A DNA stretch of 42,817 nt from positions 1 to 42,817 of the IMG/VR virus record IMGVR_UViG_3300033143_003536, one strand, 5' to 3'. This DNA is from a virus. Positions within the stretch are counted from its first letter, which is position 1. The number at the start of each line of letters is the position of its first letter. Below the pieces are notes generated by a model. It was not told the origin of the DNA. It did not search any database and saw nothing but the letters and a program-made list of their open reading frames with translations. Shown here in pieces: positions 1-9,240 of the stretch. A program made the position numbers and the translations under genes.

Positions 1-114
1 CATGATAATCTCCACCCATTTATTTCATTTTGTACATCACTGACAAATCTCTCCCTAGGTTTACCGAGAAATGTATGTAGACCTGAGTCTATCAGCCCAG
101 CAAAGAATCGTTGA
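1..114. repeat. Terminal direct repeat (left copy), circular-genome overlap
   Basis: These 114 bases are identical to the last 114 bases of the window (42704-42817). The repeat lies inside the coding sequence of the large polyvalent protein, and the reading frame continues perfectly when the ends are merged. This is what an arbitrary breakpoint in a circular or circularly permuted assembly looks like. A physical direct terminal repeat would more often fall between genes, but that is not excluded. Confidence 0.95.
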
Positions 115-2048
115 GGCAATCCTAATACTATGTTTGCTGTAGTACCTATTATATTACGTAGGTGTGTGGCAGGAGACCACAAGAGAGATGCTATTGTCCA
201 CTCAATAAACATTTCCCATTTAGTACCTTCAGTTAATTTATCTAATAGGTCAGCTATCTCAGTTGAGTCACCATCAAACTTTGCGAGCTTATCAAGCACA
301 TATTGTTTTTGCCCTGCCGTTGTATTTGGATTGTTCAAGAATGATTTGAATCGAGCGTATGTAGGGTCTATAGCATAACCTGGATTTTTTAATATATTAA
401 ATGCACGTCCCATCTCAGCAGTTACTCCTCTGTATTTATCAACAAGTTTATAATAAGTAACCTTGTTATCAGCAAGTTTTGCTAGTGCGTCCAAGCTACC
501 TGTTTTGTCACCAGCTGTTTTCAAAGTGCTTGCTTCTTTAGCAAGTACATTCATATTGTTTTGTGCTTGCTTAATAACACCAATGGTAGCAAGTACCTCT
601 TGGTCATTTAATACTTTGCCTACAGGGAAATTCAATACAGTGTTTTGGTCATACCCTAAAGCAATGGCGGCATCGAGAGATTCTGCAAAAGTAACAGTAC
701 CTCTTGTTGTAGTAAACTCTGGTATCACTACACCAAGCTCAGCTGCTTCGGCTATGATTCTCTGCTCAGTAAGAGGAGCATCAAGTGATGTATTTACCGC
801 TGTCTTTACTACAGATTTTTTTGTTGTTGCTGTTAGTATATCTTTTGTAATTTTTTTTGCTGGTACTTCGGTTACTACTTTCTTTAAGTTTAAGTTATCG
901 AGTATTTGTTTTGATGTTACTCCTGGAAGGCCTTTTGATTTTTGTACATCACTCACTAGGCGTGCGACATCTTCAGCCACCTTACCTGCAAGATTTTTAT
1001 CTTTTGCAATTACTTCAGCGGCTTGTTCAGTTGCTTTCCTTATTTCTTTGGTTACTTTTATCCCTTCGTTCTTATACATCTTCATGAAACCAGCGATAGC
1101 ATTTTTTGTTATCTTTGATTTACCTAATGTCTTAACTCCTTTTGTTGATGGTAATCCAAAATCAGAGAACTCAAGTATTGCAAAAGCATAGCCCATCGTT
1201 GCTCCGTATTTTTTTGCGAAGTCTTCATCAGCACCAACCTCAGTTAAGAATTTTTCTCCTTGCTGTGGCACAGTCCCAAAAGATTCTTCGCCTGTCATGA
1301 ATGCCATAATTGCAGAGTCAGGAGTCAATCGTATCTCATCAAGTCTTTTATTAAATTCAGCTTGTTCCTCAGAATTTCTACCATACTTACCTACCATATA
1401 AAGACCACCAACAGTCTGTGCTAAAATTTTTCCAAAATGTGCACCAGTACCAGCGGCTATCTTTCCTGGCTCTTCGATGAATGCTTCCTTTGTCCACTTC
1501 AATACTCTTCCACCATTACCTGTGTTATTAAAGTAACTACTCATCTGTGTTGTTACTGTTCCAAAATCTTCTTCGCCAAATAAAAACTTCCCTGTCTTTG
1601 TAGTAGGCTTATGTATGACATCTTTATTTTCTATTGTCTCCTGCCAGGCTCTCGGTTCCACCTCTTTTTTAGAACTATCACGAAATAAAAAGTCTCGAAA
1701 TTTTTGACCAGTCTCTTGTCTTTCAACTACACTTTGTTGAAATAAACCACGGACAGAATTAGATACACCCATTGCAGTACCAGCAAGAAACCTGTTCGTT
1801 CCTTGAAAAGCCTCTCTTGGCATACCCTTGACAGTTTCTTTTGCTATCGACTTAAAAGATACAGCCTCCTTTGCTTCAACAACACTCTTCGCATAATCTG
1901 CCTGTAAATTCTGAGTTCTTTTTAATTGGTCAAGTTTTGCTTGGTCACGTAAGACAGCTTGAGACTCAACGTAGTCACGCCGAATCTTGTTCTCCCTTAG
2001 TCGAAGAGCTGCATCTAATCTGTTTTGTTCTTCTTCTGTTAGTGCCAT
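1..2048 (-). CDS. Large polyvalent protein, N-terminal part (cut by window edge)
   Basis: The minus-strand ORF starts with ATG at 2048 (MALTEEEQNRLDAALRLREN) and has no stop before base 1. It continues in frame through the terminal repeat to a stop at 41062, giving about 1,229 aa in the merged genome. The N-terminus is charged and helical. Around residue 620 is the hydrophobic stretch LLWSPATHLRNIIG followed by a long apolar segment, a pattern I associate with large polyvalent proteins of phages, which are virion proteins carried in the capsid and often delivered with the DNA. It follows the 541-aa coiled-coil gene by 14 bp in the late operon. With no tape-measure protein present, a role as an internal or ejection protein is likely. 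No catalytic motif was recognised. No Shine-Dalgarno sequence is obvious before the start. Confidence 0.8.
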   Translation of the reverse strand, partial: MALTEEEQNRLDAALRLRENKIRRDYVESQAVLRDQAKLDQLKRTQNLQADYAKSVVEAKEAVSFKSIAKETVKGMPREAFQGTNRFLAGTAMGVSNSVRGLFQQSVVERQETGQKFRDFLFRDSSKKEVEPRAWQETIENKDVIHKPTTKTGKFLFGEEDFGTVTTQMSSYFNNTGNGGRVLKWTKEAFIEEPGKIAAGTGAHFGKILAQTVGGLYMVGKYGRNSEEQAEFNKRLDEIRLTPDSAIMAFMTGEESFGTVPQQGEKFLTEVGADEDFAKKYGATMGYAFAILEFSDFGLPSTKGVKTLGKSKITKNAIAGFMKMYKNEGIKVTKEIRKATEQAAEVIAKDKNLAGKVAEDVARLVSDVQKSKGLPGVTSKQILDNLNLKKVVTEVPAKKITKDILTATTKKSVVKTAVNTSLDAPLTEQRIIAEAAELGVVIPEFTTTRGTVTFAESLDAAIALGYDQNTVLNFPVGKVLNDQEVLATIGVIKQAQNNMNVLAKEASTLKTAGDKTGSLDALAKLADNKVTYYKLVDKYRGVTAEMGRAFNILKNPGYAIDPTYARFKSFLNNPNTTAGQKQYVLDKLAKFDGDSTEIADLLDKLTEGTKWEMFIEWTIASLLWSPATHLRNIIGTTANIVLGLPQRFFAGLIDSGLHTFLGKPRERFVSDVQNEINGWRLS

Positions 2049-2062
2049 ATGTAATTTAATTA

Positions 2063-3688
2063 TTACTCCGTTTTTGTTATTCTCAATTCTGCAACGAGAG
2101 GTGCTAGTGCGTCTGTCATTGATTGTTGCAATTCACTTACATCGTCTTTGTTCAACTCAATAGCGATACTATCTATCATGTTATTTATTTCATCGAGACT
2201 TGGGAAATTTTCTTCATCAAGAACAGGATATAATCTATCCATTCTTATTTCAAAAGCATCAAGGAAAGCTGGGAGTTTTCTCGTGTCTCCTCCAAGAGCA
2301 AGAACTGTTCTGTTTATTTGGGGTGAACCAGTACCAAAGACCGCTTCAAGTTCAAATGCCATTGCTGCTTTTGTTGTTGAATCAAGTGCTCTTGTGTTTG
2401 CACTTGCCATCAAAGTAGCAGCTGAAGCTTGAGGAGCTATGAGCCTTTCAGTTGACAGCACCTGTCCTGTGAGTGGGTCTTTTTGTACTTCCCAAATACC
2501 AGTCGTTGGTGTACCTGTAATACTGTATGTCTCAGGATTATCTTGTGCTCTGAATGAGCGGTCAATCACATCATTGATTTGTTCAAGAGATATGTTACCT
2601 GTCTGTGCTCCTGTAAATGGGTCGAAGTTTAATGTATTGAATAAGTCTAATGGACTTGCGGATGTTGGGTCTTCAAGTGCTCCGAGCAATGTAGTAATTG
2701 CCACATCTTTCTGGAAGGAAACATCTGGGTCATTCGCTGCAAGTTCTTGTTGTTTCAATTTAATGTTTAAGTCGAACTCAGTCTTCTCACGAGCAAGTCT
2801 TTCTTGTTCGGTTGATAGTCTTGCAAGGTCATTAAGTACCTGTATCTTTTCCTGTCGTGCAGATGTTGCCATGGTCATTCGTGTATTGAATAACTGGAAG
2901 TCTCTATCATTCTCAGCCTGTTCAGCTTGGAGTAACATCTGTTGCTCTTGCATATCAAGAACAGCAAGTCGTTGGATACCAGCGGCTTCCTCTGCTGAAA
3001 GAATAGAAGTCTGTATTTCAGAAGCGAATCGTTGTCGCCCTGACCTGAAACCTAACTTTACTTGTGACCCCATCCTTCGTCTGTTTGCGTCACGCTGTTC
3101 CAATCTTCGCTGGTCGAACTGTGCTTTAATTCCATCCGCTATTGAACGAGCAGTCGCTGACATTCTTAGTGTCAGCTCATCGAGTTTTAATTTATCAGCT
3201 TCAACAACAGCATCAAGTTCGTTGTACATTTTCTCTAACTCAATCTCAGCAAAAGTCTTCTCCCTTTCTTCGGGGTCTTCTATATCTCCTGCTGCCGCCT
3301 CTGCCTCTGTGATTGTTGTAGTCTGAGATTCAAGAAGAGCCGCAAGTGCAGCTTGCTTTTGTGCGAGAAGTGTTTGAGCTTCACTGAGTTGTGTTTCAAT
3401 TTTTGTTCGTTCATCAAGGTTCGTGTCAGTTGTCTCACGAGCAACACTTGAATCAACAACTGCTGGTTGTTGTGTTTTTAATAATTCGGCTGCATCTTGT
3501 GAAGCTATCTCAGCGTCACGGGCAGTCGAATCAAAAGGAGCATCTTCCATTCCAGCATCCCAAGCTTCAGGAACATAAGTACCATCCTCAAGAGACTGAT
3601 TGAAAGCATCATTCTCAGCTCTGAATTCATCAGTAACGATAGCCCCCTCAACTGGGTTGACCTCTTGTGATTTTGTAATTATCGCCAT
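2063..3688 (-). CDS. Coiled-coil internal virion protein (putative)
   Basis: 541 aa, start ATG at 3688 (MAIITKSQEVNPVEG). Residues of roughly 90-340 are dominated by long Ala/Glu/Gln/Leu helices of coiled-coil character. The C-terminal third is more mixed (PLDLFNTLNFDPFTG). There is no signal peptide or membrane segment. It sits between the fibre-like gene (5 bp upstream) and the giant polyvalent protein, the place where internal core or ejection proteins are encoded in short-tailed phages. I do not recognise a family. Internal/ejection protein is an inference from position and helical content. Confidence 0.7.
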   Translation of the reverse strand: MAIITKSQEVNPVEGAIVTDEFRAENDAFNQSLEDGTYVPEAWDAGMEDAPFDSTARDAEIASQDAAELLKTQQPAVVDSSVARETTDTNLDERTKIETQLSEAQTLLAQKQAALAALLESQTTTITEAEAAAGDIEDPEEREKTFAEIELEKMYNELDAVVEADKLKLDELTLRMSATARSIADGIKAQFDQRRLEQRDANRRRMGSQVKLGFRSGRQRFASEIQTSILSAEEAAGIQRLAVLDMQEQQMLLQAEQAENDRDFQLFNTRMTMATSARQEKIQVLNDLARLSTEQERLAREKTEFDLNIKLKQQELAANDPDVSFQKDVAITTLLGALEDPTSASPLDLFNTLNFDPFTGAQTGNISLEQINDVIDRSFRAQDNPETYSITGTPTTGIWEVQKDPLTGQVLSTERLIAPQASAATLMASANTRALDSTTKAAMAFELEAVFGTGSPQINRTVLALGGDTRKLPAFLDAFEIRMDRLYPVLDEENFPSLDEINNMIDSIAIELNKDDVSELQQSMTDALAPLVAELRITKTE

Positions 3689-3693
3689 GTCAC

Positions 3694-5490
3694 TTATGCG
3701 TTATCTCTTATAATAAATAATTCAGTAGCACTAATCGCTAATCCTATCTTACGAGATTGTGAACCAGTAACTGTTCCAATTGTTCCAGCGGCATCTTGTA
3801 AAAAATAAGTAGCCCCAACAGTAAGACCAGTAAAGCCACTAACAATTTTCCCCATTGTTACATCAGCTGCAACCCCAGCAATTTCCGCAGTGGTGATAAA
3901 GCCGACATGTGCATTTGCAAAAAAATCATCAGCAGAAGAATCTGACTTGGCAATTTCACCCTCAAGTATTTCAATTTCAGTTGTTCTAAAAGAGATGTCA
4001 TAGGTTTCTGTTGCAGTATTCCATGAAGTACCAGGGTTAGGACTAATACTTATAAACCATCCTGCTAAACCAGGGTCAGCTCTATACAATTGCCAAAGAG
4101 AACCTCCTGGACTTACTGATGACAGATGAGCGAAGTACTCAGTTGATGGCAATAAAGGAACAGGAGTATCAAAGTTAAAAGTTTTATATACAAGAACACC
4201 ACCTGAGAATGATTCACTTTTAGTTCCAAGGAGAGGACCAGTTGGATGATGGTTTGCATCAGCTAAATATATATCAACCTTCCTAACACCAGTCGCACTT
4301 GTATTACTTTGCCTTACTGAAATATTTTTAAGGAATCTTGTTGAAGCCCCAGTAATAAATGTTTGACCTAAGTCCTGTACATCACTTCTAATTGTTATTG
4401 CAGAAGAACCTTGACCTGTATCCTGTGTTGAGACTGCTTCTTCTGTCACTGAAACTGCTTGTGGTGTAGTTGAACCATCAATGTCTTCTGATGGAACAAA
4501 TGAATGCTTCTCATCAACTACAGTACCTTCACGAATTATCAATCCTTTTGTTGCAAGGTCACTATCAACATCATCTTCAGTTATAAATTTATTCGTATCA
4601 CTAGGGTCTCCTTCTGAACCAGTCAAAGCATCAATTAAATCTTGAGTGAGTTCATTGATAGGAACAACAATAAGCTCAGTTGCTGTAGAAGATGAGCCTA
4701 CTTTTACTTCATTTACTCCAGGAGTTAATGACAATTCACCAGCAACATTTGATAGATAATAAGTATCTCCTGCTAGAAGTCCTGTCTGTGTTTTGTCTAA
4801 GCCTGAAAGTAGAACTGTAAAGTTATTCCCATCAGTTCCTGCCGCCTGTGCTATCCCAACAATAACTCCAACTGACTTCGCTGAATTTGTTGCGTCTGTC
4901 TTGTACCATTCTTGGTCTGATGAATTAAAATAGACAGCGTCTCCAGCTGCAAATGTTTCTCCTGCTACCTGAGATATAATCTGTTGGTCGTAAGTTGCAG
5001 TTCCTGTTGCAGTCTTATCTACGTATCCTTTTGTAGATGCTTCGTTCGCTGCTGTTGGGTCTGCTGTTGGGAGTAATGGATTCTGCTCGAACTCGTGGAG
5101 TCCTTCGATTGTTTCATCGTTTGTCTTTCCTACGAACATGTCGTAGAAAGGAGCTGCGTTTGTAATTATAAAAGTTGAGCCACCTGCATGTGTCTTTCCT
5201 CGTGATGCGTTTGCTGCGTATGGTGCTCGAAAATCAAGACCACGAGATACACCTGTGAGTGTGTGTGTACCATCTCCGTTATCTGTAATCCCTGTCCATG
5301 AAATTATTTCTTCTCGTACTGTTCCTGGTTCTACTGTACCGAATCCAATAAGACCGAAGTCTGCCATTGTTAATGCCACACCATCTGGTGTTGCAAGACT
5401 CTGTAGTTTAATTGTTACGTCAGCTGTCCCAACTCCAGAGCCGAAGAGGAGGATTTTTTGTGCTTGAACATATTGAAAGTTATCAGCCAT
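3694..5490 (-). CDS. Tail fibre / appendage-like structural protein
   Basis: 598 aa. The N-terminal ~110 residues have the pattern of a tail-attachment module often seen in metagenomic phage fibres (IISWTGITDNGDGTHTLTGV, then RGLDF and KTHAGGSTFIITNAAPFYD). It is followed by ASTKGYVDK, common in fibre proteins. The rest is Thr/Ser/Gly-rich with short beta repeats, including two similar modules around GDAVYFNSSDQEWYK and GATYFLQDAAGTIG, and a likely beta-sandwich in the middle (SEYFAHLSSVSPGGSLW region). No chaperone/peptidase tail or enzymatic motif was recognised. It is probably the adaptor or shaft of the host-recognition appendage. The gene lies 15 bp after the nozzle-like gene. Confidence 0.75.
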   Translation of the reverse strand: MADNFQYVQAQKILLFGSGVGTADVTIKLQSLATPDGVALTMADFGLIGFGTVEPGTVREEIISWTGITDNGDGTHTLTGVSRGLDFRAPYAANASRGKTHAGGSTFIITNAAPFYDMFVGKTNDETIEGLHEFEQNPLLPTADPTAANEASTKGYVDKTATGTATYDQQIISQVAGETFAAGDAVYFNSSDQEWYKTDATNSAKSVGVIVGIAQAAGTDGNNFTVLLSGLDKTQTGLLAGDTYYLSNVAGELSLTPGVNEVKVGSSSTATELIVVPINELTQDLIDALTGSEGDPSDTNKFITEDDVDSDLATKGLIIREGTVVDEKHSFVPSEDIDGSTTPQAVSVTEEAVSTQDTGQGSSAITIRSDVQDLGQTFITGASTRFLKNISVRQSNTSATGVRKVDIYLADANHHPTGPLLGTKSESFSGGVLVYKTFNFDTPVPLLPSTEYFAHLSSVSPGGSLWQLYRADPGLAGWFISISPNPGTSWNTATETYDISFRTTEIEILEGEIAKSDSSADDFFANAHVGFITTAEIAGVAADVTMGKIVSGFTGLTVGATYFLQDAAGTIGTVTGSQSRKIGLAISATELFIIRDNA

Positions 5491-5505
5491 GATTTTATTA
5501 TACCA

Positions 5506-7278
5506 CTATTTTTTAATAAAGTTATTATCGTTTGTCGACATTGCAATGTTCCCACCTTGAGCAAGTATCTCCCACTCTTGGTCAACATCATCTGTCTCAT
5601 ATTCAACCTGAATCTCATAGAAATCTATCTTCACTGAACCCTGTATGATTCTGAATTTACGTAGATTATCTGGGTCACTGGTGAGAGAACCGAGAGGCAC
5701 CTTACCTAAAGAAGACTTACCAATACCAAGTGTCTGAGGCCCCTCGAAGATAATACTATCATCACTTCCTTCTATGGTGTTCTCAACAATAGAAGAGAAA
5801 CCAAGATAATCTATATATTCTCTGTGAGTGATAGTTGTATTCTGTCCAATGTATCCTTCAGTAAACCATTCATCAAAGCTCTTCTGCCATGAACGCTTAC
5901 CATAATTCCTATATGAAAAAGAAGCACGAGCAAGGATAGCCCCACCATTATCTTTCGTTCCATCAAATAACTTATATGTATTCGGGGAGGTTGCTGAGTG
6001 GCCAAATAGTTCTCCTCCTATAATAGCGAATCTTCCAATAGCATCTGCAAATACTTGTGGTGGTTGCCAGTGGGCACGTTCAAAGTCATAGATGTATACA
6101 CGCCCATCATCAGGAGTAGAGATAAACATCTGATTCTTAAAGTACTTCATGTGACCATTGTCGAAGTCGAGAGCACCAAACTCTGTCTTGATAGGGTCTG
6201 AAAGAGGGCGTGACTGAGGAGTACTGATGTTCTCAGCCCTACCAAGGAGGTCCATGGTCGGCTCTTCTGATATATAAACTACGTTGTTCTTTGCTTTTGC
6301 CACCAATCCTTGGGACTTTGGCCCTTGACCTGGCCCAGTTTTGAGTCTTCTTATACTTAATGTCTCATTTAATAGGTCATCACTTAACTGAAGTGCTGAT
6401 GCGTACCAGTCATTCTTCGTTCCACCTATGTACATAACATCCTCCTGTATATCCATAGACTTAGGAGCTGAATCAAGATTAAGTACAGCTCCATCCCCTG
6501 GAATTCTTGGTGATGAGAATGTAAAGTCATTATAATCAGTATTTTTTGATACATATATATCAAGTCTTTCTTTATCTCCTATCCATATCTGATTGTCGAG
6601 TACTGCAATAAGGTCGTTTGAAACATTTGAAGCTGGTGTTGTTGCTGAAGTTCTGACAGTTTGATGAACAATATCTCCTGTTGTGTGTCCTCCACCTGTT
6701 GGGTCTGGTGTTACTCCAGTCAATGTGTCTGTATTTTCACCACCTGTATATGTATACACAATTCCACCAAGCACTACTTCACGAGTACCAGCTGTTAGGA
6801 ATCCTTCTTCTGTCCAATTTCCACCATTCTCTTTCTGTATTGTATTAGCTGTCACTGCAAGCAATGTTGTAATACCTCCTGACCACATACGCAATGTATT
6901 GTCTCCGTTCACCATAAGAAGAACCTCCTCTTCTTCAGTGAAGTCCCAGGCAGTAGCAAACTCAAAAGCTGCTGAACTGAATCCGTCTTCTAATGTGTAC
7001 CATTCACCAAGATATCTATATTGAATCTCATCATTGAAAGACCTCAATGGTATCTCTTTACCAAGATTATTATTCCATTCATATGAACCTTCAACGGCAT
7101 AATCATCTACTGTATTCTCAGTGCCATCTACTGTGTATCCTTTACGTGTAGCAACTTTCTCTCCATCAGAAATGAGTACGTTCTGTGAACGGTCAACAAG
7201 AAAAGTAGCACCAATGTTTGTTACATCACGTTTGTTTCTGTATCCATTGAATTGTCTTACGAGGTGAAAATTTTTCAT
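5506..7278 (-). CDS. Tail nozzle-like beta-rich structural protein
   Basis: 590 aa, start at 7278 (MKNFHLVRQFNGYRNKRDVT). The N-terminus (LVDRSQNVLISDGEKVATRKGY) and the repeated short beta blades (NDLIAVLDNQIWIGD, NVVYISEEPTMD, KNQMFISTPDDGRVYIYD) suggest a beta-propeller-like virion protein. Proteins with this layout in podoviruses form the tail nozzle, hub or stabilisation piece. It lies 5 bp downstream of the adaptor-like gene and directly before the fibre gene, which fits. The C-terminal ~150 residues resemble a separate beta domain (FRIIQGSVKIDFYEIQVEYE). Exact family not assigned. Confidence 0.65.
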   Translation of the reverse strand: MKNFHLVRQFNGYRNKRDVTNIGATFLVDRSQNVLISDGEKVATRKGYTVDGTENTVDDYAVEGSYEWNNNLGKEIPLRSFNDEIQYRYLGEWYTLEDGFSSAAFEFATAWDFTEEEEVLLMVNGDNTLRMWSGGITTLLAVTANTIQKENGGNWTEEGFLTAGTREVVLGGIVYTYTGGENTDTLTGVTPDPTGGGHTTGDIVHQTVRTSATTPASNVSNDLIAVLDNQIWIGDKERLDIYVSKNTDYNDFTFSSPRIPGDGAVLNLDSAPKSMDIQEDVMYIGGTKNDWYASALQLSDDLLNETLSIRRLKTGPGQGPKSQGLVAKAKNNVVYISEEPTMDLLGRAENISTPQSRPLSDPIKTEFGALDFDNGHMKYFKNQMFISTPDDGRVYIYDFERAHWQPPQVFADAIGRFAIIGGELFGHSATSPNTYKLFDGTKDNGGAILARASFSYRNYGKRSWQKSFDEWFTEGYIGQNTTITHREYIDYLGFSSIVENTIEGSDDSIIFEGPQTLGIGKSSLGKVPLGSLTSDPDNLRKFRIIQGSVKIDFYEIQVEYETDDVDQEWEILAQGGNIAMSTNDNNFIKK

Positions 7279-7283
7279 ATTGG

Positions 7284-8489
7284 TTAAGGTCGTCTGTTTT
7301 GTCGTGGCATCTTATAATAATTCTGCCTCGGTTTTTCTGTCTCAGATTTATACAGTCCTTTGTATAGTCTATACATTCCAATGTTCTCAGCTGAGCCATC
7401 TCCGAACAACATACTTGAATAGAAACTGGTATCGAAGCCAGTGTCCTCACCTTGGACTTGGGGTCCAACAAGAAGCATTGCTTCATAAAGAAGAATGTTA
7501 TAAGTCTCTGTATCTAGGTTAATCAAATTAGAATCATCATCTACATTCTCTAAGAAAGCCCCAGTGAGTGCGTCTCTGAACATATACTTTGTGTAGTACA
7601 CAATTTCAAATACGGTTCCAACTTGTGCGACAATGTCATCTATTCGGTAGTCAGTATTAGCTGTTCCGTCATACGTTACAATAGGTCGTAGATAATTTAT
7701 AGCTGACACATCAGGTGAGCCAACCTGGGTTGCAATACTCCAGTCAAATCTAAATCTATTCCAACCGTTTTGTACTCCCAGTTTGTCATGAGTCTCAGTG
7801 ACTGTAACTTCCCAGTAAGCTGAAGCTCCTGAACCCCATCGTAATGTGAGGCTCGTAAACTCTGAAGCATCAGGTACCCATACTCGGACAAAGATAGCAC
7901 CAATGTTTAACTGTTCTGTTAAATCAATAGGTGTCATAGTGGAATTCTCTAAGTAGCCCTCAGTTGTGAGGCCATCTAAATCAAATCGTAGAGAGGCATT
8001 ACCTGAAACTTTATTGAGTGTATCTTCTGATAGATTCTGTGCATCTCCTCCGACTGCCCATGCACCATTACCTCCGATGCTATCCATTCTATGTAGTGTC
8101 ACTCCTGCAACCATCCCCTCCTTTGCTATGTTAAGAAATTTAATACTACTATCCATTGCTACCGTAAAGAGATTGTCTGCATCGCTTTTGTTTATATCAA
8201 ATGCTTCACCGTATGTCTGAGTAAAGTTATCGCTCTGTCTTCTATCTACCTGCGGTCTGATGTCTATGATTCTATTCCCCTTCAAGTCAACAGGTGAAGT
8301 GTACCGATACACATTGTCATACAATGGTGTATCAAGCTGACTTATTCTGCGTGTCTCGTGAGGGTCTAATCTTATGAGGACATTACGAGCAGCCTCATCC
8401 AAGAGACCATCAACATCCTGCACTTTTGAAAGTGTTGTGCCGTGTAGCTTTCTCGTTATGTCTGCTTTTAATGTTCCTACTGAATACAT
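7284..8489 (-). CDS. Head-tail adaptor-like protein with beta-sandwich insertion
   Basis: 401 aa if started at the ATG at 8489 (MYSVGTLKADITRKLHGTTL). The frame is open to 8531, but that longer start would overlap the upstream gene and adds an unlikely leader. The N-terminal ~110 residues are helical with LLDEAARNVL and RISQLDTPLYDNVYRYTSP. A central beta-sandwich of carbohydrate-binding-module type follows (LTLRWGSGASAYWEVTV and NGWNRFRFDWS). The C-terminus returns to helices (NILLYEAMLLVGPQVQG, MYRLYKGLYKSETEKPR). Helices flanking an inserted jelly-roll, upstream of the nozzle gene, suggest a tail adaptor displaying a sugar-binding-like domain. The assignment is inference. Confidence 0.6.
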   Translation of the reverse strand: MYSVGTLKADITRKLHGTTLSKVQDVDGLLDEAARNVLIRLDPHETRRISQLDTPLYDNVYRYTSPVDLKGNRIIDIRPQVDRRQSDNFTQTYGEAFDINKSDADNLFTVAMDSSIKFLNIAKEGMVAGVTLHRMDSIGGNGAWAVGGDAQNLSEDTLNKVSGNASLRFDLDGLTTEGYLENSTMTPIDLTEQLNIGAIFVRVWVPDASEFTSLTLRWGSGASAYWEVTVTETHDKLGVQNGWNRFRFDWSIATQVGSPDVSAINYLRPIVTYDGTANTDYRIDDIVAQVGTVFEIVYYTKYMFRDALTGAFLENVDDDSNLINLDTETYNILLYEAMLLVGPQVQGEDTGFDTSFYSSMLFGDGSAENIGMYRLYKGLYKSETEKPRQNYYKMPRQNRRP

Positions 8490-8490
8490 G

Positions 8491-8787
8491 TTAATTGATT
8501 TTATTATCGAGCCGTATAAGCACAGCTTCAATTCTCTGATAATTATTCTCTAACGCAATGATGCGTTGTTCAAGAATCAAACCATCTTGTACATAGAATC
8601 TATCCTCAGTTCGTAGTTCAAGTTTTTCTTCAAGGCTAGCAAGGTCTTTTTCAACACCTTGTACCCATGAACCAAGAGTGAATATTCCAACAATAAGGAC
8701 AATGATGTTTGCCATCAGCCATTTCTTAACTGACTTCTCTTCTTTTATAATTTGTTTTCCTTGTTCACACATATTAAAGTATTTCAT
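8491..8787 (-). CDS. Single-pass membrane protein with coiled coil
   Basis: 98 aa. There is one hydrophobic segment (residues ~24-42, LMANIIVLIVGIFTLGSWV) preceded by a Lys-rich N-terminus and followed by ~50 residues of coiled coil (EKDLASLEEKLELRTED, RIIALENNYQRIEAVLIRL). N-in topology is expected from the positive-inside rule. Small proteins of this build in phages act as holin-like, spanin-like or haemolysin XhlA-like factors, but it is far from the lysin gene. It overlaps the preceding 60-aa gene by 14 bp, so they are likely translationally coupled. An internal ATG (MCEQGKQ) is an alternative start. Confidence 0.65.
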   Translation of the reverse strand: MKYFNMCEQGKQIIKEEKSVKKWLMANIIVLIVGIFTLGSWVQGVEKDLASLEEKLELRTEDRFYVQDGLILEQRIIALENNYQRIEAVLIRLDNKIN

Positions 8788-8956
8788 TCTTTACCCGTTG
8801 GTAAACTGCGTAGAATTTATTACTCTTTTCCTCCATTGCAACGAACTGGTAATTATCTGTTGCTCCTGCATTAAGAGCATCAGTGAATTTTTCTTCTGAA
8901 CTTGTTTCGTTGGGCTTAAACTCAACAACTTTATACTCGTATTTTATTGTAGCCAT
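8774..8956 (-). CDS. Small DUF4177-like protein
   Basis: 60 aa (MATIKYEYKVVEFKPNETSS). The opening beta strand YEYKVVEF, a central helix and a closing strand (YQFVAMEEKSNKFYAVYQR) resemble the short DUF4177-type fold, whose function is unknown. It begins 1 bp after the 93-aa gene ends and overlaps the membrane/coiled-coil gene downstream. Family assignment is by eye and tentative. Confidence 0.6.
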   Translation of the reverse strand: MATIKYEYKVVEFKPNETSSEEKFTDALNAGATDNYQFVAMEEKSNKFYAVYQRVKNEIL

Positions 8957-8957
8957 A

Positions 8958-9239
8958 TTATTCTAAAGGATTATTACTTATTAAATACATTATGTATCTG
9001 AGTCCATCATCAACGTACTTCACATTCCCCCACGTTATTCCATCAGCAATCAAAGCATCGAAGTCTGTGTATGAACGGTCAAGAATAAAAGTAGTTTCAG
9101 AAATAGTTACACTCTCAACAGGAACAGCATCATCTTTATTATTTGTTTCAAAGTCAGAAACATCAAGAGCATTCTGAGTAGTATCAATACCAGTTACGCT
9201 GTCAGTGTTGTGATAAATTATTGATTTATATAAATACAT
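8958..9239 (-). CDS. Small hypothetical virion-region protein
   Basis: 93 aa from the ATG at 9239 (MYLYKSIIYHNTDSVTGID). A GTG six codons upstream (9257) would extend it into the preceding gene; the ATG, which begins just after that gene's stop codon, is preferred. It is acidic, with short beta strands (VESVTISETTFILDRS) and a C-terminal ITWGNVKYVDDGLRYI. No family recognised. Its place in the row of small structural genes suggests a minor virion component. Confidence 0.55.
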   Translation of the reverse strand: MYLYKSIIYHNTDSVTGIDTTQNALDVSDFETNNKDDAVPVESVTISETTFILDRSYTDFDALIADGITWGNVKYVDDGLRYIMYLISNNPLE

Positions 9240-9240
9240 A

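Noticed and set aside
463-1191. Plus-strand ORF of 242 codons opposite the giant protein
   Set aside because: It is a shadow of the minus-strand gene, whose frame rejoins perfectly across the genome ends. The composition (Ser/Phe/Val-rich, no domain) is that of an antisense frame.
2439-3326. Plus-strand ORF of 295 codons opposite the coiled-coil virion gene
   Set aside because: Antisense frame of an Ala/Glu/Gln-rich helical gene; it gives a Ser/Cys-rich sequence with no features and no ribosome site.
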